A DNA stretch of 35,343 bases from Paenibacillus periandrae (lineage in GTDB: Bacteria; Bacillota; Bacilli; Paenibacillales; NBRC-103111). The stretch is taken from NCBI RefSeq assembly GCF_022458865.1, contig NZ_JAJNMU010000048.1, positions 1 through 35,343 on the forward strand. The letters are read 5' to 3'. The notes under the pieces are model-generated. The model did not search any database. It saw nothing but the letters and a program-made list of their open reading frames with translations, and was not told where the DNA came from. This document shows, piece by piece, positions 21,669-29,650 of this stretch. Made by a program: the position numbers and the translations under genes. Numbering within the stretch: position 1 is the stretch's first letter; each line of letters begins with the position of its first letter.

Positions 21669-22514
21669 ATGTTATTTATTACAGGAGCAACTGGAACCGT
21701 CGGAAATCAGGTCGTCAAATTCCTTAATGAAAAAGATGTGGAATTTAAAGTGCTCACTCGGACTCCGGAAAAACTGTTGAAAGACAAAACAGATAAAATG
21801 AGCATCGTCGCTGGCGATATTAAAGATTGCTCTGCCTGGTCAAAAGGCTTGGGTGATGTTGACACACTATTCTTAATTCTCTTGGACGATGCCGAAGAAA
21901 TTTTACAGGCGGCAAAAACAAATGGAGTTCAAAATATCGTGTTCTTATCTTCAGCTTCGATCAATCGTTCCGATTCAAATCACAATGATAATGCAAAAAA
22001 ACATAAAGAGGTTGAAGATCAAATCAAAGCGTTTGGTTTTAACTATGTTTTTATCAGAGCCGAGGCATTTATGCATAATGCCATTTACTGGAGAGATCTT
22101 TTTAGGTACAATAAGGGCACTATAAAGTGGCCAGCCTTAGATGCAAAATTGGCAAGTGTGCATGAAACAGATATTGCCGAAGTGACTAGTGTTGTTTTAA
22201 CCGACTTTACCAAGTTTTCAGGTCAAGTATTGACGCTTACAGGAGCGAATATTCTTAGCCAACTGAACATATTGTCAGAAATTTCAAAGCAACTGGGACA
22301 ACAGATTGGCTTTGAGGAGCAAACCATCAATGAATTTCATTCATACATGAAAAATTACATCGATGAAGAATATATTAACCTTAGAATCCAAGACTGGGAG
22401 TACACTTTAAAGCGCGACCTGAGCCTTACAAATACGATCCTGACTATTATTGGGCGGGAACCTCTTACGTACAGAGAATGGGTTTCTGAGCATTTAAATG
22501 ATTTCAAATTTTAA
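21669..22514 (+). CDS. NmrA/SDR-type NAD(P)-binding oxidoreductase
   Basis: The 281-residue protein has an N-terminal Rossmann motif TGATGTVGNQVVKFL (residues ~5-19), an acidic/basic second strand (FKVLTRTPEKL) and the atypical-SDR pattern VQNIVFLSSAS, then YVFIRAEAFMHNAIYW. This group (NmrA-like, QOR2/azoreductase-like) binds NAD(P) and either reduces quinone-like substrates or senses redox state. The catalytic Tyr-x3-Lys of classical SDRs is not obvious. The second ATG (21669) is preferred because the AAAGAGG then lies 8 bases upstream; ATG at 21663 is too close. It is co-transcribed with the overlapping PadR gene under the palindromic promoter. Confidence 0.85.
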   Translation: MLFITGATGTVGNQVVKFLNEKDVEFKVLTRTPEKLLKDKTDKMSIVAGDIKDCSAWSKGLGDVDTLFLILLDDAEEILQAAKTNGVQNIVFLSSASINRSDSNHNDNAKKHKEVEDQIKAFGFNYVFIRAEAFMHNAIYWRDLFRYNKGTIKWPALDAKLASVHETDIAEVTSVVLTDFTKFSGQVLTLTGANILSQLNILSEISKQLGQQIGFEEQTINEFHSYMKNYIDEEYINLRIQDWEYTLKRDLSLTNTILTIIGREPLTYREWVSEHLNDFKF

Positions 22515-23049
22515 ACAGAAAGAGGAATTCACGATTATACCCTTATTGATACTTGGCTTATTGAAGGATTGTGGGCAATCAAGCGCTTATGAGTTGCTAA
22601 ATATATTTAAGGAGCGAAATTATAGGTACCTCGTACATGTTACGAAGGGATCTTTGTATTATAACCTGCAAAAATTAGCTAATGAGGGCTTTGTAAGGCT
22701 TGTTGAAGTCGTTAGCATAAACAACTATCCCGAACAACATATCTACGAAATTACAGAAGAAGGAAACGATTACTTCGATGCTTTAATGGAGAAGTATTCC
22801 ATTAAAACCGATGACTTTACTTTAACCTTTTATATGACAACATTGTTTGCACATCAATATGATCCAGAACAATATAAAAGAGCCATATCTGTACAAATTG
22901 AAAAAACACAGAAAAAAATTGAAGAAATTGATTTTGTGCTAAATTCCAAAAAAGATATTATCTACGATACCGCAAAATCCATGATGAAAAATGTAAGGGC
23001 ACACCATGAATTAAACTTGAAATGGTTTCATGAACTACTAGAACAATAA
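22498..23049 (+). CDS. PadR family transcriptional regulator
   Basis: The 183-residue protein has an N-terminal winged helix of the PadR type: IIPLLILGLLKDCGQSSAYELLNIF, then VTKGSLYYNLQKLANEGFVRLVEV and a wing ending HIYEITEEGNDYF (about 12-95). The C-terminal half is helical with a coiled-coil-like segment (QIEKTQKKIEEIDFVLNSKK) typical of the dimerisation region. It overlaps the oxidoreductase gene by 17 bases and has no strong binding site of its own, so translation is probably coupled. PadR proteins usually repress their own operon and a detoxifying enzyme in response to a small phenolic or antimicrobial compound; that is the likely logic here. Confidence 0.88.
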   Translation: MISNFKQKEEFTIIPLLILGLLKDCGQSSAYELLNIFKERNYRYLVHVTKGSLYYNLQKLANEGFVRLVEVVSINNYPEQHIYEITEEGNDYFDALMEKYSIKTDDFTLTFYMTTLFAHQYDPEQYKRAISVQIEKTQKKIEEIDFVLNSKKDIIYDTAKSMMKNVRAHHELNLKWFHELLEQ

Positions 23050-23289
23050 CGCGAAACCTTTGAAATGAGTTCAAATGGTGCACACTTATGGTCCGATTCG
23101 CCGTATCGCTACCATAGTAGAAACGTCTGAAGCCTGCTGCTCCTTGGCAAGCTTTATGATTTCAGATATGCCCCTATCGAACACCTATTATTTATGACTC
23201 TCATGTCCTCAAACTGAAGCTGCATACAGATTTTGTAATACATTCATTGATGCAAAGCCGATTTTTTCAGATCGAGAATATAGTCACAA
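23050..23289. other. intergenic DNA, no gene recognised
   Basis: No convincing coding frame, promoter or repeat is visible between the PadR stop and the terminator at 23290. Confidence 0.4.
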
Positions 23290-23329
23290 AAAGAGCCCTC
23301 TAGAACTTCACTTCTAAGGCTCTTTTTTT
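23290..23329 (+). terminator. intrinsic terminator
   Basis: The outer stem AAAGAGCC (23290-23297) / GGCTCTTT (23318-23325), with inner TAGAA/TTCTA pairing, is followed by a run of T ending at 23329. It lies 240 bp after the PadR gene. Confidence 0.8.
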
Positions 23330-23379
23330 GCGTATTGGGAGTTATACTTGATTCCTTTTAAACGCGCGGCACTCGCGTA

Positions 23380-23945
23380 GCAGCTCGATACTAAAGGCCA
23401 GCAGACCTTTCAGGTAGCAAATACCTGCAGCATTCAGCATATCTGGAGTGATGGAGCTCACCGGTAGTTCCTCCGGAAGACGGCCGCGGAGATCTCGCGC
23501 TGCTGGTTATAGGAAGTCCACCAGGCAACAAAGAATTGATGGCCAGCAGCTGAGTGGCTATACGTGCAGCAAGCCAGGAGACCAGGACACACTGGTATTT
23601 CTCTGTAAGATTGCTGCACGGATCTCGCGCAGTATGTCGTAGAAATACCTGCAAGCAGCAAGGAAACGATGGCCAGCAGCTGAGGGCTAACGGTCTGCAG
23701 CAAACGAGGAGACCAGGAGCTCACTGGTAGTTCTCCGGAAGATGGCTGCGGGGATCTCGCGCTGCAGGACGTAGGGAGGCCAGCAAACGACCAGGAAACG
23801 CTGGCCAGTAGCTGAGTGGCCAATAGTATGTAGCAATCAGGATCTCACCGATAGTTCCTCCGGAAGACGGCTGCGGGGATCTCGTGCTGCAGGACGTAGG
23901 AAGGCCAGCAGGTGAGTAGCCAAACGTCTGCAGCAAACCAAGGTG
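23380..23945 (+). repeat. array of degenerate ~130-bp tandem repeats
   Basis: Four units are seen, with the core GATCTCGCGC (or GATCTCGTGC) at 23491, 23621, 23753 and 23878, i.e. a period of about 125-132 bp. A unit reads roughly: CTCACTGGTAGTTCCTCC, GGAAGACGGCTGCGGG, GATCTCGCGCTGCAGGACGT, AGGAAGGCCAGCAGG, AACGATGGCCAGCAGCTGAG, CGTCTGCAGCAAACC. A partial, more decayed unit precedes the first. No unit carries a start codon with binding site, and stops occur in all frames across the array, so it is probably non-coding. No terminal inverted repeats or transposase are seen. Confidence 0.7.
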
Positions 23946-23988
23946 TCAAGGAATTGCGCTATCGTGCTCCGATAAAAAAACTGTCGGT

Positions 23989-24089
23989 TGACAAGAACAT
24001 TATCTCATTAAGTGCCACGTAAATCGTGGCTTTTTTGTGTTATGGGATAAAGTTCTTGTCAAATTTCAATGACAAGAACTTTATCCCAT
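23989..24089. repeat. left cluster of 18-20-bp repeats, candidate transposon end
   Basis: The unit TGACAAGAACATTATCTC is at 23989-24006. The unit GGGATAAAGTTCTTGTCA (24044-24061) and its inverse TGACAAGAACTTTATCCC (24070-24087) form a 20-bp palindrome with an 8-base centre. The last copy continues inward as CATTCCCG. The same continuation is found, inverted, at the right cluster (35070-35095). A terminator hairpin GCCACG/CGTGGC (24014-24030) with six T lies between the units. Confidence 0.65.
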
Positions 24090-24448
24090 TCCCGACAACA
24101 CAACGGGGGAGGGGCATCGCGTTCTCGTTATCCAAGAACTTTTAGTGGATGATAAAATCCCTAGCCGAATCGGTATTTAACGACTAGACCGCTGCATGAC
24201 AGCTCCTCTTCGATGTCCATAGAGGGAGGAAGCGTGGTACTAGTGGTGGGATATTTGGAAAATGGGGGGATCGATAATGGCGATCGCTCCTATATCGGCC
24301 GACCTTTAAAGCGAGTATATGATTTCCGGTTTAACCGATCACTTAATTTATCGTCATATTACCAATTTAACATGGACGTTTTAGAGGGAAGACTGCAGCC
24401 GGATGAGAGTGGCGAGTGGAAGGGGCTATGCGGTGAATACGACTACAG
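24090..24448. other. decayed DNA upstream of the VirB4 relic
   Basis: There are short open stretches but none with a convincing family pattern. One frame from 24213 stays open but changes composition and lacks a ribosome binding site. It is likely the eroded N-terminal part of the conjugation relic that follows, but I cannot prove homology. Confidence 0.35.
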
Positions 24449-25050
24449 ATTCCCTATGAGAACACGTATGAACCGATCAAGCTCGGAGCCAAGGAGAAGT
24501 CACTCATCGACCGCTGTACCGCCGCTGTGTGCCACAAGTATTAGCAGAGCAACTATAAGGGACGGCCTTCGACATTGCAAGATTTTCGCGCTGAACTGCT
24601 CAAAGAGGCAGAACCGGAGGCGCATGACATCGCGTTGGCCAGTGAATTGTTTACTTCCGGCAGTTTGAATACGTTTGCCCAATTGACTAACGTCAACGTC
24701 CACAATCGCCTCATTTGCTAAGATATTCTCGACCTGGGCAAGCAGTTTCTCCCTATCGGTATGCTGGTCGTACTCGACAACATTTTAAATCGGATTACAC
24801 AAAATCGCGCCATAAGCAAGAATACGTTTATCCTTATCGATGAAATCTATCGTCTGCTCCAGCACGAATAAAGCGCTAGCTTTCTGTTCACGCTTTGGAA
24901 GCGCGCCTTTTTACGGGGATTACGCAAAATGTGGATGATTTGCTGCCTGACGGGAATGGGAAGGTGGGTAGTTCACTTGTGCCGTTTACCGACAAGTTCC
25001 CGCGGAACACGAAGCTGTATAATTTAATGACAACGAAGTCCGGAGAGTAA
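24449..25050 (+). pseudogene. decayed VirB4-type conjugation ATPase of a second element
   Basis: Reading one frame through stops gives a clear VirB4 C-terminal half of the Tn916/CTn type. Segments are ENTYEPIKLGAKEKSLIDR, SNYKGRPSTLQDFRAELL, SGSLNTFAQLTNVNVHNRL, DILDLGKQFLPIGMLVVLDN, ILNRITQNRAISKNTFILID, then E-IYRLLQHE, FLFTLWKRAFLRG and ITQNVDDLL. It is broken by TAG at 24542, TAA at 24719, TAA at 24869 and a frameshift near 24930. The ILIDEIYRLL Walker B and GITQNV motifs are recognisable. It is not similar in detail to the intact ATPase at 8775, so it stems from a different conjugative element. Confidence 0.8.
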
Positions 25051-25061
25051 TAACAAACAGA

Positions 25062-25106
25062 AGTAAGCGGATGATCACTAATATGATCAACCGCTTACTG
25101 TTTTGT
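25062..25106 (+). terminator. terminator after the VirB4 relic
   Basis: The stem AGTAAGCGG (25062-25070) + TGATCA (25072-25077) pairs with TGATCA (25084-25089) + CCGCTTACT (25091-25099), with one A-A mismatch, followed by GTTTTGTTT. Confidence 0.75.
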
Positions 25107-25428
25107 TTAAAAAATATAATGTACGCTTGAAGCTTTGTCTTTCGATATTGGATAACAATCGATTATTTCCAAAATCATGTAAAAACTAGGGCAGTATGGA
25201 ATTGTACGAGGCTGTTCCGGGAGTGAATGGCAGTTAGCGAGATTGCACGGCCGCGGAACAGCATTTGCACCGATACCTGGGGGACATACGATCCAATCGG
25301 TACTAGATGAGGCTATCAAGCGTTGCGCCATGAAATAAACCGGAAGTGATACACTTCTTATGTATGAATTATGGATATTGTAGATGATCCGTTTTCTAGA
25401 GTAAGTCCGGACAACATTGAAAAGATAT
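25107..25428. other. remnant DNA with a possible C-terminal gene fragment
   Basis: The plus frame 25237-25338 reads ARLHGRGTAFAPIPGGHTIQ then SVLDEAIKRCAMK and stop, which looks like the end of a real protein, but I cannot name the family. The rest shows no coding signal. No promoter is evident. Confidence 0.25.
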
Positions 25429-25675
25429 TGAGACATTTTGTTTACAAGCTAGACGGCTCTTATTGACAAGTGTCCTCTATACTCAAAGAGTGCAAATTCA
25501 GACCTATCAAGGGATGAAATATACGATCTGAAAAATTTGGTTGTCCGATATGTTCAGGACAGACAAGCTACCCTCTGTTTGTGGATCGTAAAAACCGCAG
25601 AGCCATTATGATTTTTATTTCTCCATTAACATACTGGAGCAGATCAAGACGATGGAAGACGATCGAGGTGCAAGA
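25429..25675 (+). pseudogene. duplicated promoter plus internally deleted copy of the solute-binding gene
   Basis: Bases 25429-25516 repeat the promoter region of the intact solute-binding gene (26311-26400) with few changes. Shared blocks include TGAGACATTTTGTTTACAAG, AGACGGCTC, TATTGACA, CCTCTATACTC and CAAGGGA. Bases 25571-25655 then match the middle of that gene (27161-27252): GCTACCCTCTG, TGGATCGT, AACCGCA, and CTGGAGCAGATCAAGACGAT followed by GGAAG. About 0.65 kb between these parts is missing. The fragment ends a few bases before the ECF sigma gene, so the copied promoter may now drive that gene. Confidence 0.75.
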
Positions 25676-25677
25676 TT

Positions 25678-26238
25678 TTGAACTCCAAGACGAATTTTGA
25701 TTATTTGAAATACAGGGTCGAGACCGACGAATCGAAAGCGCTGCTGGAGGATTTGATGACCGCCTACGGCAAGGAAGTTTGGAATTACGTCTTCAGCATA
25801 ACCCGCAAAAGGGACATTGCGGACGACATCACCCAAGAAGTGTTCATCAAGGTGTACCTCCATCTCGATTCGTTTCGGAGGGGTTCCTCCTTTAAGACCT
25901 GGCTGTTCACCATCACACGCAACACGACTATCGATTTTCAGCGTTCACCTTTCTTCCGGAAGGTCACGCTGTTCGACTGGCTGGAGGAGCCGGACGGGGG
26001 GAGATCGGTCGAACAGGAAGCGCTGGAAAAATGGGCCTTGAATGACCTGTGGGCCATGGTCTTCAAGCTGCCGGCGAAATATCGGGAAGCCATCATCCTG
26101 TTCGCTCATCATCAACTTTCGATGAAAGAAATGGCCGACGTGCTCGGTGTCACTGAAGTAGCCGTGAAATCACGGTTGTTCCGTGCCCGCCAGAAACTTG
26201 CGAAAATGAAAGTGATAAGCGATTATGGCTCCGATTGA
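25678..26238 (+). CDS. ECF-type RNA polymerase sigma factor
   Basis: The 186-residue protein has region 2 (about 25-95: LMTAYGKEVWNYVFSITRKR, ADDITQEVFIKVYLHLDSF, SSFKTWLFTITRNTTIDFQR) and region 4 (about 125-180: LPAKYREAIILFAHHQLSMK, VTEVAVKSRLFRARQKLAK) complete. It belongs to the SigW/SigX-like ECF group, which redirects RNA polymerase to a small set of promoters. No anti-sigma factor gene follows; the next gene is the solute-binding protein of an ABC system. TTG at 25678 has GAGGTG 7 bases upstream, right at the junction with the solute-binding gene relic. The shared upstream sequence of this gene and the next operon is the natural candidate for its target promoter. Confidence 0.9.
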   Translation: MNSKTNFDYLKYRVETDESKALLEDLMTAYGKEVWNYVFSITRKRDIADDITQEVFIKVYLHLDSFRRGSSFKTWLFTITRNTTIDFQRSPFFRKVTLFDWLEEPDGGRSVEQEALEKWALNDLWAMVFKLPAKYREAIILFAHHQLSMKEMADVLGVTEVAVKSRLFRARQKLAKMKVISDYGSD

Positions 26239-26310
26239 AAAAGTATTATAAGGGCAATATGAGCGTCGCAATATCATAGGTATCAAGGAGTTATCAAAAG
26301 TTCTGCTCGC

Positions 26311-26400
26311 TGAGACATTTTGTTTACAAGTTAGACGGCTCGTATTGACATGTATCCTCTATACTCGAAAGAGTACATATCAGATATACCAAGGGAGGAA
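26311..26400 (+). promoter_or_regulatory. promoter region of the ABC/two-component operon (duplicated at 25429)
   Basis: This is the intact copy of the duplicated control region. TTGTTT and TATTGA with 17-base spacing, and TTGACA at 26345, are possible promoter elements, but which sigma factor uses them cannot be told. The ribosome binding site AGGGAGG follows. Confidence 0.45.
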
Positions 26401-26409
26401 AAAATCACG

Positions 26410-27864
26410 ATGAAAAAAATGAGAAGAATGATGATTGTCCTGATAGGCTGCCTGCTTATCGTTGTGATGGCCGGATGCAGCGGCAACAACAAAGAGGGGG
26501 CAAGCAGCGGAACTGGAGTACAGGGCTTGCAGGGAACGCAAACGGATGCTCCGGCAAATCCGGAACACCAGGCCGCTTTGCCTACACCGGATCCTAACAA
26601 ACAGAGCACCCTTGTTTTCATCATGTATAAAAACGACCCCTACCTTCAGGATGCGAAGAAAGCGTACGAGAAAAAACACCCGAATATCAAGATCGATTTG
26701 AGATACACCATTAAAAATGGGAGCGAAGATGTTTCCGGAGTGAAGCAGGAAAAATTTCAATCAACCTTGATTGCGGATTTTCTGAAGGGCGAAGGCCCCG
26801 ACATAATCGTGATGGATAACTTGCCCTCAAGCAAATATGTCGGCAAAGGTTTGCTTACGGATGTGAGCCGGATGATGAGCGGCGACCCAGAATTTCACAA
26901 AGAGCAATATTTCCAGAACATATTGGACAACTTGAAAGAAAGCGACGGCGGTTTGTATACCGTGCCGTTATCGTTCTCCTTGTCCGCATGGATGGGAGAT
27001 CAGGAGGCATTGGAGAAGTCGGGCGTGAAATTCGACGACAAAACCTGGACCTGGAATCAATTCATCGACACAGGAAAGGCGCTATCAAAATTGGGTGGCA
27101 ACAAGTACGCGCTTGTTACAAAAGCACCGCAAGTTATGTTGTCAGATATGGCTAGTACCAGCTACCCTCTGCTTATGGATCGTGTAAACCGCAAGGCCCA
27201 TTTCGATTCCGATTTCTTCATTCAAATGCTGGAGCAGATCAAGACGATGGAAGCCGAAAAGGTTGTTTCGTTTGTCTCCAATCTAAGAGAGAGCAAAGCT
27301 TATTTTACAGAAACAGAGCTGCTGACCCCTTATCATTATTTTCTATATACAGCGGATATGAAAGAGAATGGGGGAAATAAGCCCAAGTTATATGAAAAAC
27401 CAAAGGCAGAAGGCCAGCAGCCCGGAGGATACTTCTCTCCGCTTACAAATATCGCCATCAACTCGAAATCTTCCTTACAATCGGAAGCGTGGGACTTTCT
27501 CAAATTCCTGATGTCGGGAGAAGCGAGCGCTGCTTCGAGTTGGGGACCGGATGGTCTTACTTATGAAGGGCAAGGGTACAATGGGACGTTTCCGATCTCC
27601 AGAAGGGTTTATGAAGCAAAAACAGACAAGCTGCTGCAGGCGGGCGAAGTACCTACGGTTACGAACAATGGCAAGATTCGGGTGACGAAAGAGGATCTGC
27701 AGGAATTGGAATCCATTCTTTTGCAAGCCAACAAACCAATCGCCCAGATGGATATAGGGGTAAGTTTGTTTAAAGAATCACCGGCCTTCTTCAGTGGGCA
27801 GAAATCCGCCCAAGCCGTGGCGAAAATCCTCCAGAACAAAGCAACGACCTACCTCAATGAATAA
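26410..27864 (+). CDS. lipoprotein extracellular solute-binding protein (family 1, sugar-type ABC importer)
   Basis: The 484-residue protein has a lipoprotein signal peptide: basic start, hydrophobic core LIGCLLIVV, lipobox VMAGC with the lipidated Cys at about residue 24, then a long Ser/Gly/Gln linker. The mature part follows family 1 binding proteins (STLVFIMYKNDPYLQDAKKA, KGEGPDIIVMDN, GGLYTVPLSFSLSAWMGDQE, INSKSSLQSEAWDFLKFLM). It would deliver a ligand, usually a carbohydrate, to the two permeases encoded next. ATG at 26410 is used because GGGAGG lies about 11 bases upstream; an open extension to 26350 would cover that site. Its stop overlaps the permease start. In this operon it may serve signal sensing as much as uptake. 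Confidence 0.9.
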   Translation: MKKMRRMMIVLIGCLLIVVMAGCSGNNKEGASSGTGVQGLQGTQTDAPANPEHQAALPTPDPNKQSTLVFIMYKNDPYLQDAKKAYEKKHPNIKIDLRYTIKNGSEDVSGVKQEKFQSTLIADFLKGEGPDIIVMDNLPSSKYVGKGLLTDVSRMMSGDPEFHKEQYFQNILDNLKESDGGLYTVPLSFSLSAWMGDQEALEKSGVKFDDKTWTWNQFIDTGKALSKLGGNKYALVTKAPQVMLSDMASTSYPLLMDRVNRKAHFDSDFFIQMLEQIKTMEAEKVVSFVSNLRESKAYFTETELLTPYHYFLYTADMKENGGNKPKLYEKPKAEGQQPGGYFSPLTNIAINSKSSLQSEAWDFLKFLMSGEASAASSWGPDGLTYEGQGYNGTFPISRRVYEAKTDKLLQAGEVPTVTNNGKIRVTKEDLQELESILLQANKPIAQMDIGVSLFKESPAFFSGQKSAQAVAKILQNKATTYLNE

Positions 27865-28738
27865 ACGTCGTTTTTTATCCTGGCTGCGTAAAGACGAAAT
27901 CACGGCAATCCCTTTTCTGGCGCCCAGTTTGTTGGGATTTTCCCTGTTCTTTGCGATTCCGTTTGCCATGAGCATCTACTATTCGTTCACCGATCGGGTG
28001 TCCGATGGAACGTTCGTCGGTGTGAGCAACTATAAGGAACTGCTGCTGAGCAGTTCCTTTCGCAAAGCGGCCAGCAATACTCTGCTCTTCACTGGGGTTA
28101 GCGTTCCGCTTCTGATCGTGCTATCTCTGACCCTGGCGCTCTTTCTCAATCAGCAAATTTGGCTGCGGAACGCAATGCAGACAGCTATTGTCTTGCCTCT
28201 TGTTGTCCCCGTCGCATCGATCGTGATGATCGCACAAATTTTCATCGATTGGAACGGCGCCTTGAACGCCTGGCTGCACCGTATCCATCTTCCGCGCATC
28301 GATTGGCTGAATTCGGATGGATCGATAATCATCGTGGCCATGATCTATATATGGAAAAATATCGGATACAACATGATACTCTACCTCGCGGGACTTCAGA
28401 CGATCCCGCGCAGCTATTACGAAACGGCGCTCGTCGAAGGCGCAGGCAGGGTTCGCCGGTTTACCGGCATTACGCTCGTTTACTTAACGCCAACGATGAT
28501 CTTCGTCATCCTCATGTCGATCGTCAATTCGTTCAAGGTGTTCCGGGAAATTTACTTGCTTGCGGGTCCATACCCGTATGACCGCATCTATATGATGCAG
28601 CATTATATGAACAACATGTTTTTCTCGCTCGATATCCAGAAATTAACGGCTGCCGCTGTGCTCATGGTTGGCTGTATGGTGATGTTAGTATCCTTCCTGT
28701 TGTCGTTCGAACGAAGATTTCAGAAAAATATGGAGTAA
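27857..28738 (+). CDS. ABC transporter permease, MalF/UgpA type
   Basis: The 293-residue protein has six transmembrane segments with the family start FLAPSLLGFSLFFAIPFAMSIYYSF. The cytoplasmic EAA loop reads YYETALVEGAGRVRRFTGIT then LVYLTP (about residues 190-215), which docks the ATPase. ATG at 27857 overlaps the preceding stop by 8 bases, so it is coupled to the binding protein. No ATPase gene is present in the cluster; Firmicute sugar importers of this class often share a general MsmX/UgpC-like ATPase encoded elsewhere. Confidence 0.9.
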   Translation: MNKRRFLSWLRKDEITAIPFLAPSLLGFSLFFAIPFAMSIYYSFTDRVSDGTFVGVSNYKELLLSSSFRKAASNTLLFTGVSVPLLIVLSLTLALFLNQQIWLRNAMQTAIVLPLVVPVASIVMIAQIFIDWNGALNAWLHRIHLPRIDWLNSDGSIIIVAMIYIWKNIGYNMILYLAGLQTIPRSYYETALVEGAGRVRRFTGITLVYLTPTMIFVILMSIVNSFKVFREIYLLAGPYPYDRIYMMQHYMNNMFFSLDIQKLTAAAVLMVGCMVMLVSFLLSFERRFQKNME

Positions 28739-28756
28739 TCGGGAGGAGAGGAGCCC

Positions 28757-29629
28757 ATGCTAGAGACACGGAAGTTCCCCACACTGGTCTTTACTCTTCT
28801 CGTCGGTATTGTCGCGATGGTCATGATGGTGCCGATCATACTGACGATAACGAACTCGCTGATGACCGAAAGGGAGATGGGCTTTAATTACGATTTGGTG
28901 GGCAAGATGACCGATGCTTCGGCCAAAGATGCGTTCGTCAACTTAAAGTTGATTCCGGACTGGATTACGCTGGATCAATATAAGAAGCTGCTGATCACGA
29001 CGCCAAAGTTTCTTCAGATGTTCTGGAACTCGGTGCGATTTGTCGTTCCGATCGTTGCCGGACAGGCGGCGGTTGCCGCGCTGGCTGCTTACGCCTTTGC
29101 CAGGCTTCTTTTCCGAGGGCGCGATACGTTGTTCATGATCTATCTGATGACGATGCTCATGCCGTTTCAGGTTACGCTGGTTCCGAATTACATCATGATC
29201 GACAAACTTAGCCTCATGAATACATCGGCTGCAATCATCCTTCCGGGGATTTTCGGTGCATTCGGCGTCTTTATGGTGCGCCAGTTTATGGCAAATCTTC
29301 CGCATGTCTATACGGAAGCTGCCAAAATGGATGGCGCGGGGCACTTCACCATATTTATCCGCATCATCCTTCCTTTAGTTAAGCCGGGCTTGGCTGCATT
29401 GATCGTGCTGTTGTTCGTCGATTATTGGAATATGGTCGAGCAGCCCCTCATCTTCCTGAAGGAGGAATTCCAGTATCCGCTGTCGCTATATTTATCGCAA
29501 ATTCAACTAGGCGAGCGAGGTGTCATCTTCGCTGCTTCCGTTCTATATATGGCTCCGATGGTATTGCTTTTTTTGTACGCCGAAACGTATTTGATCGAAG
29601 GCATCGAGCATTCCGGCATCAAGGGCTAG
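28757..29629 (+). CDS. ABC transporter permease, MalG/UgpE type
   Basis: The 290-residue protein has six transmembrane segments. The EAA loop YTEAAKMDGAGHFTIFIRII then LPLVKPGLAA (about residues 195-222) is well conserved. An extracytoplasmic insertion between helices 1 and 2 (about 40-75: GFNYDLVGKMTDASAKDAF) is longer than in typical sugar permeases. ATG at 28757 follows GGGAGGAGAGGAG. It forms the heterodimeric channel with the preceding permease. Confidence 0.9.
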   Translation: MLETRKFPTLVFTLLVGIVAMVMMVPIILTITNSLMTEREMGFNYDLVGKMTDASAKDAFVNLKLIPDWITLDQYKKLLITTPKFLQMFWNSVRFVVPIVAGQAAVAALAAYAFARLLFRGRDTLFMIYLMTMLMPFQVTLVPNYIMIDKLSLMNTSAAIILPGIFGAFGVFMVRQFMANLPHVYTEAAKMDGAGHFTIFIRIILPLVKPGLAALIVLLFVDYWNMVEQPLIFLKEEFQYPLSLYLSQIQLGERGVIFAASVLYMAPMVLLFLYAETYLIEGIEHSGIKG

Positions 29630-29650
29630 TTGAAGGTAGGAGTGGTTGTA

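Noticed and set aside
23391..23936. Several overlapping minus-strand frames in the repeat array
   Set aside because: They are a by-product of the 130-bp repeats; starts lack binding sites, frames differ between units, and the translations match no family I know.
23448..23945. CRISPR array
   Set aside because: Units are about 130 bp long and diverge along their whole length; there is no short invariant repeat with unique spacers and no cas gene.
24213..24668. Intact 151-residue gene
   Set aside because: The second half is an out-of-frame reading of the VirB4 relic, and the first half has no recognisable family or binding site.
25107..25436. Minus-strand gene of 109 codons
   Set aside because: It overlaps remnant DNA and the duplicated control region; no binding site or family pattern.
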